Part shown: piece by piece, positions 17,030 through 25,450 of the stretch
Position numbering within the stretch: the stretch's first letter is position 1
Layout of the letters: each line of letters opens with the position of its first letter
Assembly: GCA_964437415.1 (NCBI GenBank)
Contig: CAYTGN010000019.1
Location: forward strand, 1 to 64,000
Direction: 5' to 3'
From: CADEDV01 sp964437415
GTDB taxonomy: Bacteria; Bacteroidota; Bacteroidia; Chitinophagales; Chitinophagaceae
DNA length: 64,000 nt
The notes under the pieces: model-generated
What the model was told of the DNA's origin: nothing
Databases searched by the model: none
Seen by the model: the letters and a program-made list of their open reading frames with translations, nothing else
Program-made: the position numbers and the translations under genes

Positions 17030-18565
17030 TCATTTCATCATCATAACCGCAGCCATTGTCTCCACTCCTTCCCAGATATAGCGAATGATCACATTCTCAT
17101 TTTCTGCATGCTGGTTGTTATCATAATTCACTACGGTAATAGTAATGGGTTTGGCACTCAGATGTTTTTCAAAAAGATAAAGTGGCAGGCTGCCGCCCAA
17201 TGAAGGCAGCAACACCAGTTCATCTTTAGTAGTAGATTGAACGGCTTTGATAATCCTTCCCGCAACGGGCAGGTCCATGGCTGTGCGTTGCGCATTATAG
17301 CCATTGTCCGATGGAATCAATTTGGCGATAAGCGGATATTTCTTTCTTTCCTCACCAGTCGGGTCTTTATCCGTAATGTAATACCCCTGTTCACGGATAT
17401 GATCCGCCAGTTTTTTAACCTGCCTGTCCACATCATTTCCCGCCACGAGCCGCAGGTCAAGCACAGCCGTTGCCGTAGTAGGGATCACATTCGCCGCCTG
17501 TTCTCCCACATTGGCACTTTGCATGCCGTTGATGTTGAGGGTGGGCAGGCTGAGCAATTCTAAAAAGGTTTGCCCGGCGCCATCGGGTTTCGCAATGCCC
17601 AACTCCTCCTTTAGCATCGCTTCTACATCAGGCACCTGCTGCAGTGCTTTTTTCTCGGTTTCACTAAAAGGCAGCACATCATCATAAAATCGCTTGATGG
17701 TCACCATACCGTTCCTGTCTTTCATGGAAGCCAGCAATTGCGCCAACCGCATGGCAGGGTTTGGCGCCCAGTTGCCATAGTTTCCGCTGTGCAAAGGCCG
17801 TGTGCCGCCATAAACAGTAAGCCCCACATTCACATCGCCCCTTACACCAAAAACAATTTGTTTCTTACCCGACTGGTGCCTGGGCCCGTCGCAAATGATC
17901 CACAGATCGGACTTTAGTTTCTCTTTAAACTTTTCAAAAACAGCAGCAAGATTAGGCGAGCCTTTTTCTTCCTCTCCTTCAAAAAAGAATTTAATATTGA
18001 CCGTGGGCTTCATTCCAGATTTGACAATTGACTCATACGCCTTGATGATGGCATACACCCCAGCTTTATCATCAGCGCTGCTGCGACCGTAGATGCGCCA
18101 TTCAGGATTTATTATTTCATTTGACGTTGGCATATTGATCAGTTTCCCGCCCCTGTCTAACCGGTCAGTTGCCAGCACGGGAACAAAAGGTGATAATCCT
18201 TTGGCCCACTGTGCAGGGTTCACCGGCTGCCCGTCATAGTGTGCATAGAAGGCGATTGTCTGTGTGGCGCCGGGTGTGATCGCTTCTGCATATACCACAG
18301 GCGAAGCCAGCGGCCTGTCAACAGTAAGCAGCTCGGATTTCAGACCCAGCTTTTGAAGCAAGGCAGAAATGTATTGGGCATTCTTATTGATATTGCCAGT
18401 ATCGCCATACACGTTGGGCAATCTTAGAAACTCCATGTATTCCTGCAGCCAATTCCGCTGCTGAGATTGACTGTAATCACTGATAGTTTTACCCGAAGAC
18501 TGGGCATATATCGCCTGGATGAATATGCACAGGCTGAAAACCGGCAGGCTGATCATTTTTATCAT
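17030..18565 (-). CDS. M20-family dipeptidase
   Basis: A 511-residue exported metallopeptidase of the M20 family. The signal is near residues 5-21 (LPVFSLCIFIQAIYAQ). Zinc-site motifs in order are AFYAHYDGQPV (His, Asp), YGRSSADDKAGVYAI (bridging Asp) and FFFEGEEEKGSP (catalytic Glu pair). A dimerisation insert GGTRPLHSGNYGNWAPNP carries the His used across the dimer. It probably hydrolyses dipeptides or similar amides in the periplasm. Start at 18565, with a second Met three codons on. Confidence 0.9.
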   Translation of the reverse strand: MIKMISLPVFSLCIFIQAIYAQSSGKTISDYSQSQQRNWLQEYMEFLRLPNVYGDTGNINKNAQYISALLQKLGLKSELLTVDRPLASPVVYAEAITPGATQTIAFYAHYDGQPVNPAQWAKGLSPFVPVLATDRLDRGGKLINMPTSNEIINPEWRIYGRSSADDKAGVYAIIKAYESIVKSGMKPTVNIKFFFEGEEEKGSPNLAAVFEKFKEKLKSDLWIICDGPRHQSGKKQIVFGVRGDVNVGLTVYGGTRPLHSGNYGNWAPNPAMRLAQLLASMKDRNGMVTIKRFYDDVLPFSETEKKALQQVPDVEAMLKEELGIAKPDGAGQTFLELLSLPTLNINGMQSANVGEQAANVIPTTATAVLDLRLVAGNDVDRQVKKLADHIREQGYYITDKDPTGEERKKYPLIAKLIPSDNGYNAQRTAMDLPVAGRIIKAVQSTTKDELVLLPSLGGSLPLYLFEKHLSAKPITITVVNYDNNQHAENENVIIRYIWEGVETMAAVMMMK

Positions 18566-18791
18566 ATCAATGAAATTGAAGATTTAGGCAAAATATCATA
18601 GAGAATACATCATGGGAGACTTGAAGTTACTGTAAAAATAAAAGCCGCAACCCGCAGAATAAAGAATGCCTTTTCATCCCGGGACTGGTATTTTCAACAT
18701 CCGAAATGCCTTAAAGAAAATTGCCGGTGGAAATACCGGCAAAGGAGTTATTAAAAATGTGACAAAGGTGAATGTTTTTTAAACTAAGGGA

Positions 18792-20111
18792 TCACTCCAG
18801 TGCATCCAGCAATTGCCCCCATCCTTTTGTCATCGCCTGCATTGCAGCGTCCGACGCTTTGCCATCATATTTCCCGATTATTTTTTGCTGCTGACGAACA
18901 GCCCCATTTTGTACATTTTTTAATACCATTGCCCCCTCAAGAGTAAAAGAGGTGGCAGCACCGGGGTCAGCATTCTTTATAGCCTTGATCAGCGAACCCA
19001 CTTTTCCAGCCTGTTTAAACTTGCTGAATGTTACAGTCAGCAGTAATCCACAATCCTGGTCCTTTGCTTCTTCTGCCGAAGAAACAGCCACTGCCTCGAC
19101 ACCGTTTTTGTTCAGCATATCCACCAATTCATCGTGCAGTTCCGCCAGTTGTCCTGTTTCTTCAACTGGTTCCAGCACAGCTACCTTACTGCCAGCCAAC
19201 TTACCCGTATTTTTAGAACCAGGTTTTTCATCTCCTTTATTATTGTAACTGCCCTGCTTCATCATGCTGCTGACATCAAACTTATCCTGAAGGTCTTCTT
19301 CATTTTTTGTTTCTGTATAACCCGGCGGAATTTCAAAAAGCATTGAATCCAATTTTGCCACACTAAGTTCCAGTGTTTCAATAGTTGTCACAAACTCACT
19401 GGCGCCTCCCTGCCTGCTGCTCATGATCATTGTCTTGGTCTCGATAAGCGGAAACCCCAGTTTTCCTTTGCCAGTTCGTTTGGAAACAAACCTGTCCCGG
19501 CAGGCAGGCATATTTTGCCCTCCGTTGTATGATGTACGGCCGTGGCCTGTCAACGGGCAATCGAATTGCGGAAGATCAATATACCAGCCATCTGTTTTAA
19601 TAAGCATGCTGTCTTTCATCATGCAGGCATCAGCAGAAGGATTCATTTTCTGGGTGGTCCACACATGTCTTGCCGTGAAACCATACATTTTTTTTCTTTC
19701 ACCGGTGTCGGTAATGTTATACCACATATAAATGGTGCCGCCGTCATTACTGTTTGATTTTTCCTTAGCGCTGGCCTGCAATGGTTTGTTCTTGGCAACC
19801 GGTTTTGCAACTTCTTCCATCGTTTCCTCTGTTTCAGATGCAAAAGGCTCGATATAATACAGTTTCTTCTTATCGTTGATGCGGATGGTTCGCTGGAGAT
19901 CGCATTGTTCAATAGTGGCAGGATTGGTCATGCCCATAAATCCGCCGCCTTCAGTTCTCTTGCGCATGCCTTTTACATAGATGGTGGATTCCGACTGCAT
20001 TCCCGACATGATTGTCGCCTGGCGGATCTTGTATTGCTGGGCACCGGCATGGCTGAAAGCAAACGCTGCCAGCATGAGCATAAAAAAAGATAAGATTTTT
20101 TGAACTTTCAT
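18792..20111 (-). CDS. exported protein of unknown function (DUF4412-like N-terminus)
   Basis: I choose ATG 20111, which gives 439 residues with a clear signal peptide (VQKILSFFMLMLAAFAFSHA). A longer reading to 20243 buries the signal. The N-terminal half has IYVKGMRKRTEGGGFMGM and a strand pattern like DUF4412, a family of Bacteroidota exported proteins. The C-terminal half, after a KPGSKNTGKLAGSKV linker, has VEAVAVSSAEEAKDQDCGLL, possibly a separate domain. Function unknown. Confidence 0.6.
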   Translation of the reverse strand: MKVQKILSFFMLMLAAFAFSHAGAQQYKIRQATIMSGMQSESTIYVKGMRKRTEGGGFMGMTNPATIEQCDLQRTIRINDKKKLYYIEPFASETEETMEEVAKPVAKNKPLQASAKEKSNSNDGGTIYMWYNITDTGERKKMYGFTARHVWTTQKMNPSADACMMKDSMLIKTDGWYIDLPQFDCPLTGHGRTSYNGGQNMPACRDRFVSKRTGKGKLGFPLIETKTMIMSSRQGGASEFVTTIETLELSVAKLDSMLFEIPPGYTETKNEEDLQDKFDVSSMMKQGSYNNKGDEKPGSKNTGKLAGSKVAVLEPVEETGQLAELHDELVDMLNKNGVEAVAVSSAEEAKDQDCGLLLTVTFSKFKQAGKVGSLIKAIKNADPGAATSFTLEGAMVLKNVQNGAVRQQQKIIGKYDGKASDAAMQAMTKGWGQLLDALE

Positions 20112-20288
20112 TGGAGTGGTTTCAGTTTTGAAAAAGATGCCGGCAGCAATAGCTGCCTGTTTACATCTCAAAAATATATCCATGTGCAAACCCATCGGTC
20201 TCCATCCTGCACCAGTTGAGCAGATAAAGGCATGAATTGACATGAATAGGGAACAGAAAAAAAATCCGTCTGGCAGCAGGATAAAGCT

Positions 20289-20296
20289 TACCTTTG
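20289..20296 (+). promoter_or_regulatory. putative -7 promoter element
   Basis: TACCTTTG matches the Bacteroidota -7 consensus and lies 115 bases before the RNA-binding-protein gene at 20411. No convincing upstream TTG is visible. Confidence 0.35.
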
Positions 20297-20410
20297 GGTC
20301 GACAATTTGAGTTTATTGCTCTTGTAAGTGAACATATATTCTGCGTATCCGTTTATCTTTCCTTTACACCTGCACATTTCTCAAGTATTTATCATTTCAA
20401 AATCAAGATC

Positions 20411-20662
20411 ATGAATATTTATGTTTCCAATCTCGGTTATTCCGTATCAGATGAGCAGTTAACAAAACTTTTTGCTGAATATGGCGAAGTGTCTTCTGTA
20501 AAAATAATAATGGACAAACTCACTAACCGCAGCCGTGGCTTTGCCTTTGTAGATATGCCTAATGAAACAGAGGGTCAAAAAGCCATCAATGAACTAAGCG
20601 GCAAGATGCTGGACGGCCGGTCCATTACGGTGAACCTGGCAAGACCTAAAAAAGAATTCTGA
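20411..20662 (+). CDS. RRM RNA-binding protein
   Basis: An 83-residue single RNA-recognition-motif protein; ATG 20411 is preceded by an AAGATC purine patch and gives the expected N-terminus MNIYVSNLGYSVSD. RNP2 is IYVSNL and RNP1 is RGFAFVDM, with the usual basic tail ARPKKEF. Such stand-alone RRM proteins are widespread in Bacteroidota and cyanobacteria and are often linked to cold or post-transcriptional regulation. Its RNA targets are unknown. Confidence 0.92.
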   Translation: MNIYVSNLGYSVSDEQLTKLFAEYGEVSSVKIIMDKLTNRSRGFAFVDMPNETEGQKAINELSGKMLDGRSITVNLARPKKEF

Positions 20663-20770
20663 GCAAGCCGGGGTTTTCCCGCACCGTAATTACAATCAAC
20701 AACCGCCGGATAGATATGCTGCTGCAGCAGGAGCAATAAACCATTCCGCAGTATTTTAAAATAAGCGACT

Positions 20771-21022
20771 ATGACAAATGAACAAATTGAAAAATTTGTA
20801 GAAGTGAAGCAACGAAAAAATAACCCGTTGAATATTCATTTCAAAGATCGCGGCACTGTCACAGGTCTTTTTGTGCAGGGCACTGATTACAGCGAACTGA
20901 AATCAAAAAATCTCTGGCGCATCGTCAGCAATACCAAACTGGACGAGTGGAAGCAGACAAAAGACATGAACCTGAGCCGCATCTTCAACGGCATGTCATT
21001 CACCCGTCTTTCTGAGGATTGA
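20771..21022 (+). CDS. small conserved protein of unknown function
   Basis: An 83-residue cytoplasmic protein. The core HFKDRGTVTGLFVQGTDYSEL, then KNLWRIVSNTKLDEW and a basic SRIFNGMSFTRLS, reads like an SH3- or Sm-like small beta barrel. It follows the RRM gene in the same direction, 108 bases on, so a link to RNA binding is possible but unproven. Confidence 0.6.
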   Translation: MTNEQIEKFVEVKQRKNNPLNIHFKDRGTVTGLFVQGTDYSELKSKNLWRIVSNTKLDEWKQTKDMNLSRIFNGMSFTRLSED

Positions 21023-21121
21023 TGACAACTGTCAGTTGCATTGATGACGCAAAACAGGACATCCATTATTAATGGAAGCTACCTTTAAACTCATTATTTG
21101 TATCTAAACCTGCAACCAGGT

Positions 21122-22195
21122 ATGTTTCGGACAGTGATCACAGGCACCGGTTCCTATATTCCGCCACATGTGCAGACAAACCGGGAGTTTGCACAGCATT
21201 TATTCTATACAGAAGATCAGCAGCCTATTCAAACCCCGCCGGAAGAAGTGGTGGAAAAATTCAAACAGATCACCGGTATTGAAGAACGCCGCTATGCCAG
21301 CAGCGGGTTGAATACCTCCGACATCGGCAGTATTGCCGCTGATGCAGCTTTAAAGGACAGCACTGTCAACCCCGAAGAAATTGACCAGCTTATCGTAGCG
21401 CATAATTTTGGGAATGTAATAAAAGATACTATCCAGACCGATGCCGTTCCTTCACTGGCCAGCCGCATCAAACAAAAACTTGGCATCCGCAACCCGCATT
21501 GCGTGGCCTATGATATTTTGTTTGGCTGCCCCGGCTGGGTGCAGGGACTGATACAGGCAGATGCCTTCTTTAAGGCCGGTATGGCTAAAAAAGCATTGGT
21601 GGTGGGCACCGAAACATTGTCGAGAGTGATTGACATGTATGACCGTGACAGCATGATCTTCAGCGATGGCGCCGGCGCTGCAGTATTGGAATATCAAGAA
21701 ACATCTGATGAAGGTCCCGGCGTTATCGGAACTGCAGCACTCACCCACGCTGTGGAAGAAGCCGAATATATCAATATGGGCATGTCTTATTACCCGGGCA
21801 GCGATCCCGGCATCCGTTATATCAAAATGAAAGGAAGAAAAGTGTATGAGTATGCTATGAAATATGTGCCGGCTGCCATGAAAGAATGCCTGGATAAAAG
21901 CGGTGTAAGCATTGAGCAGGTGAAAAAGATTTTCATTCACCAGGCCAATGAAAAAATGGATGAAGGCATCATCAAACGGCTCTACCAGCTTTACGACAAA
22001 AAAGTATTGCCGGAAAACATCATGCCCATGAGCATTCACTGGCTGGGCAACAGTTCAGTAGCAACGGTGCCCACTTTATATGACCTGGTGCTGAAAAATA
22101 AAGTACCGGGCCATCAGCTCACCGCCGGTGACATTATACTTTTTGCTTCTGTTGGCGCAGGGATGAATGTGAATGCGGTTTGTTACCGCTGCTGA
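21122..22195 (+). CDS. 3-oxoacyl-ACP synthase III family protein
   Basis: A 357-residue thiolase-fold enzyme of the KAS III/FabH group, which condenses an acyl-CoA with a malonyl thioester. ATG 21122 gives the normal start MFRTVITGTGSYIPPH. The catalytic triad is visible: Cys in ILFGCPGWVQG, His in IFIHQANEKM and Asn in HWLGNSSVATVPT. GAGAAVLEY lies in between. The extra segment near residue 40 (DQQPIQTPPEE) marks a Bacteroidota subgroup that is often not the primary FabH, so the substrate is left open. Confidence 0.85.
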   Translation: MFRTVITGTGSYIPPHVQTNREFAQHLFYTEDQQPIQTPPEEVVEKFKQITGIEERRYASSGLNTSDIGSIAADAALKDSTVNPEEIDQLIVAHNFGNVIKDTIQTDAVPSLASRIKQKLGIRNPHCVAYDILFGCPGWVQGLIQADAFFKAGMAKKALVVGTETLSRVIDMYDRDSMIFSDGAGAAVLEYQETSDEGPGVIGTAALTHAVEEAEYINMGMSYYPGSDPGIRYIKMKGRKVYEYAMKYVPAAMKECLDKSGVSIEQVKKIFIHQANEKMDEGIIKRLYQLYDKKVLPENIMPMSIHWLGNSSVATVPTLYDLVLKNKVPGHQLTAGDIILFASVGAGMNVNAVCYRC

Positions 22196-22202
22196 AGAAT
22201 GG

Positions 22203-22649
22203 TTATGCCAATAGTTTCACATTAACTGCATACGGCCCTCTTGGCCCCATCTCTGTTTCAAAACTCACTTTATCGTTTTCCTTGAAATTGCCGGAGAGAT
22301 TATTGGCATGAACAAAAATACTTTCCTGCGATTGCTGGTCTTTGATAAACCCAAATCCTTTTTCATGGTTAAAGAAAGTGATCTTTCCCTTACGGGTAAG
22401 CTCCTCCTCGGTCAGCGGCACATACTGCGGCACACCGATCTCGATATCTTCTAATTTGATCTCAGTTCTCTTTTTCGGATCAGGCGGTGTGTCTGTGATA
22501 TTGCCGTTCTCATCCACATAGGCCATCATAGCATCCAGCCCTTTGCTTTTACCGGCATTCTCTTTCCGCTCTTTCATCCTTTCTGCCTTGTCCTGTTTTT
22601 CTTTTTGCCTTTTTTTCTCTCTTTCTTTTTTGTTCCATGAATCGGCCAT
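22203..22649 (-). CDS. cold-shock-domain protein with basic N-terminal extension
   Basis: A 148-residue protein. The first third is highly charged (KKEREKKRQKEKQDKAERM). The C-terminal cold-shock domain has KGKITFFNHEKGFGFIKD with RNP1 and SIFVHANNL with RNP2. It probably binds single-stranded nucleic acid, with the basic helix adding affinity. It converges on the KAS III gene, stop to stop 7 bases apart. Confidence 0.85.
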   Translation of the reverse strand: MADSWNKKEREKKRQKEKQDKAERMKERKENAGKSKGLDAMMAYVDENGNITDTPPDPKKRTEIKLEDIEIGVPQYVPLTEEELTRKGKITFFNHEKGFGFIKDQQSQESIFVHANNLSGNFKENDKVSFETEMGPRGPYAVNVKLLA

Positions 22650-22735
22650 GTAGTAGTTGTTTTTTTATAAAGGTAACGTTTTTATGCCGGAACCCATTAT
22701 GAATCTGCAGTGCTGTAATTAAGGCAATATAAGCC

Positions 22736-23202
22736 TCATTTTTTCATTCTTTTCTGAAGCTGCTGGATGTCGTCGAGGTCTTTTAAACGGCCTGCCGCTT
22801 TTTTCACTTCAATAAGATGGTTGACATGCACAACCCTGATCCGCAACCCATCATCATCAAAAATGGTTGAGAGTTGATAGGTATCTTCAAAATCCAGGCC
22901 TTTTACCGCAGTCATAATATCAATACCCACCGGGTTACGGCCGAAAGAGAAAAGATCGTTTTCTTTCACATTTAGAAACTTATCCAATGTCATGTCAAAT
23001 ACCGGCATGTGAAACTGGTGAAAAGCCATTGCCAGTTTCTGATAGTTTTCCTCTGTACATTCAACCCATATGTCCATATAACCTGTCACTCTTGAATGAC
23101 CATGAAGCACCACGGCAAGCCCCCCACCATGATTTATTTCACCTCCTGGTCGTTGAGGGCCAGCAAAAAATCTCTGAAATCTTCCTGGAAAATATCAGGC
23201 AT
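22736..23202 (-). pseudogene. broken nucleotidyltransferase (MNT-like) gene
   Basis: The frame from ATG 23202 reads MPDIFQEDFRDFLLALNDQ, then EVK and a stop (TAA at 23134-23136). In the same frame past that stop it reads IMVGG. The rest of the gene (AVVLHGHSRVTGYMDIWVE and onward to 22736) is in another frame, so a shift lies in the run of G near 23120-23128. Functional relatives have VKYIMVGGxAV and TGDxDIW. Here the first catalytic Asp of that motif reads Tyr (TGYMDIW). One stop, one shift and one lost catalytic residue argue for a dead gene. Confidence 0.7.
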
Positions 23203-23393
23203 CAGTGTTGATGTTTTCTCATTCCAAAAACAGTTTTATCCATTCGTGGCGGGTTGTCTAAATCAAATTTATAGGCAATACTGGTCAGATACCAATAGAT
23301 ACGCAATCGTTCCTGGCAGGTATGATTGCTGTATTCCCGCATGGCATCATCCGGTATTTTTTGGGAGTTTCCATTGAATAAAGTTAGAAACAA
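23202..23393 (-). CDS. small protein upstream of the broken nucleotidyltransferase
   Basis: A 63-residue protein whose TGA overlaps the ATG of the downstream pseudogene by one base (TGATG), a translational-coupling arrangement. YKFDLDNPPRMDKTVFGMRKH may be a conserved end of the small partner protein often found before such nucleotidyltransferases. The N-terminus is uncertain. If the two formed an RNA/nucleotide-modifying pair, only this half is intact. Confidence 0.45.
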   Translation of the reverse strand: MFLTLFNGNSQKIPDDAMREYSNHTCQERLRIYWYLTSIAYKFDLDNPPRMDKTVFGMRKHQH

Positions 23394-23411
23394 ACAGGCA
23401 AATCTGCCACA

Positions 23412-24833
23412 TCACTGTTTCACAGGCACCACTTCCCAGCTATCCGTCCGGAAGGGTATAACAGGCAATCCTTCTTTATTGAACAGGTTAGACATGCCTG
23501 TGTTGCTGAAAGAAAACCTCACCGCAACAGGATTGGCTACCTGCTTATTGGAGACAACGATCCTGTCCTTTTCCAATTTCACTTCGGCAGGCAAAAAATT
23601 CCGGTCTTCCCCGGCAATCAAAAACTCAGTAGCTTGTTTCTCCTCCCCTTTCAGCATAAAACCATTGGGTGCATTGTCAAAGTACAGGTTTATCTTTCCT
23701 TTACTTAGTTCCATACTTTTATACTTCGGGTTCAGGTAAACAGGTGACGGGATCGGTTTCTTATAGGTTTCAGCGAGGGCCAGGTTGGCGAGACGTAAAC
23801 CAACATCCAGTTTGTTCTTAGGATGCTGGTCCTTCACATTATCAACCAGGTCGGTGATCACAACCATTCCTGTTTTAGGATAGGACAAAGAACGGGTCTG
23901 TTGTTCCATCAGCAAAGCTGCTTCGTATGTATTTTCATAGGTGTAAGGTGCAATCTGCACAAAATAGAAAGGAAAATCCTGTTCAAATTGTTTGCGCCAG
24001 GCGCCGATCATGCCGGTAAACATTTTTTCATAGGTACTGGCCCTTACCGTATTTCCTTCGCCCTGGTACCAGATGACGCCTGCAATGGTATAATTGGAAA
24101 TGGGATAGATCATTGCATTGTAGATAAGCCCAGGTTTATTGGGCCGGTAGGTAACATCCCTTATTTTGGTTGCCGCTTCTTTCATCGCCGGGTCGCTGTT
24201 CAGCACTTCAACGGGCTCCCACAACTCTACCGGTGTGCCGCTCCATGCAGATTGAATAAGACCGATAGGAAAACCATTAAGCTCTGTTTGCAATTTCTTG
24301 CCGAAGAAATAACCAATGGCGCTGAACCGCCGTAGCGTTTCTTCGCTGCAGGAAACCCATTGTCCCTCGGCATGATCCTGCGGGTATTCAGCAGTTTTTT
24401 TGGCAACGGTAAAAAAACGTATTTTATCATTATTGCTTTTCGGGCCTTCGTCTTTGATATGCTGTGTGTTGCTCATTTCCATATTGGATTGACCCGAACA
24501 GACCCACACTTCACCAATCAGTATATTCTCCAGCACAATCGTAGTAAACCGGCTTTTGATTGTTATCGTGTAGGGGCCGCCTGCTGCCGGAGTGCTGATC
24601 TTTGCTTTCCATCTTCCGCTGTTGGGCGCCTGAACGGAATCAACAGTGGTTCTCCAGGAACAGGCAATGGTAAATCGTTCGCTGGGGTCTGACCAGCCCC
24701 ACAATGTTGCCTGTGAATTTTGCTGCAACACCATATTGCTCGCCATGATTGGCGGCAGCCGGATGATAGCAAATAATTCTGAATTAAAGGAAGCAAAGAC
24801 CAGTGTGCAACTCAGCAGGAATAACTTTTTCAT
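23412..24833 (-). CDS. sialate O-acetylesterase, SGNH-type
   Basis: A 473-residue exported esterase that removes O-acetyl groups from sialic or similar sugars. A signal peptide (FLLSCTLVFASFNSELFA) is followed by the SGNH block I motif VWVCSGQSNMEMS with the nucleophilic Ser. GVIWYQGEGNTV follows, and a late catalytic segment around VVITDLVDNVKDQHPKNK (Asp and His). Beta domains precede and follow the catalytic core. It fits with the fucosidase as host- or plant-glycan degradation capacity. Confidence 0.88.
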   Translation of the reverse strand: MKKLFLLSCTLVFASFNSELFAIIRLPPIMASNMVLQQNSQATLWGWSDPSERFTIACSWRTTVDSVQAPNSGRWKAKISTPAAGGPYTITIKSRFTTIVLENILIGEVWVCSGQSNMEMSNTQHIKDEGPKSNNDKIRFFTVAKKTAEYPQDHAEGQWVSCSEETLRRFSAIGYFFGKKLQTELNGFPIGLIQSAWSGTPVELWEPVEVLNSDPAMKEAATKIRDVTYRPNKPGLIYNAMIYPISNYTIAGVIWYQGEGNTVRASTYEKMFTGMIGAWRKQFEQDFPFYFVQIAPYTYENTYEAALLMEQQTRSLSYPKTGMVVITDLVDNVKDQHPKNKLDVGLRLANLALAETYKKPIPSPVYLNPKYKSMELSKGKINLYFDNAPNGFMLKGEEKQATEFLIAGEDRNFLPAEVKLEKDRIVVSNKQVANPVAVRFSFSNTGMSNLFNKEGLPVIPFRTDSWEVVPVKQ

Positions 24834-25450
24834 AATGCAGTTTTCAGTTGCCGAATTTAGTAATTCTTTAATGATAGAAATTTTAATTGACGGTAGCCTG
24901 GCTTGATGCTGCTACCAACATTCGGTTGCTTGGCGACCGCAACCGGGCTGTCTTACTTAATCAATGGGCTTAAGTGCCCTAACAGACACCAACCGGAGCA
25001 GCAGTGACTGATTATTGAAAGCCATCAATGACGAAAAATTGGGTCAAGCCGGGAAAGGATATAAATTTGCAGAAAAAATCCTATATCTATGTACAATAAA
25101 CCTTTTTTTCAAATCATCAATCCCACAGTTACAGCTTTTGCATCCTTCATAACACTTGCTATTGAGCAAACACATTACAATCCGGGTAAACTAGCCGATG
25201 AGGAAGCCAGACTGGTGACATTTGAATGAAATGAAACTGATGTAATTGATGTTTATCGATTGGGAAATTACAGGCAGTGCTACCAAAGAATAATGACATC
25301 TGGTTTTAGTTTTTAGGGTACAAGCTATACTTTTCCTAAGAAATTGAATATGGGCCTTTCTTTCTCATATGCCCTGAAGAGGACTTGAGAAATTATGCAT
25401 AAAAAAAGCCCCAACTTACGCCAGGGCTTTCAAATCATAAACCATCAACC
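24834..25450. other. intergenic region with one doubtful small frame
   Basis: A 617-base region between two minus-strand genes. A 46-codon frame at 25089-25229 (+) begins MYNKPFFQIINPTVTAFASF. It has no recognisable family and is followed by stops in all frames; it may be a remnant or chance. The 24907-25010 stretch contains short repeats of the caaccgg type. The terminator of clpB is at 25401-25430. Confidence 0.35.
25401..25430 (-). terminator. intrinsic terminator of clpB
   Basis: On the minus strand agccctggcgtaagttgggg ends in gct and a run of seven T, 20 bases after the clpB stop. Confidence 0.75.
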
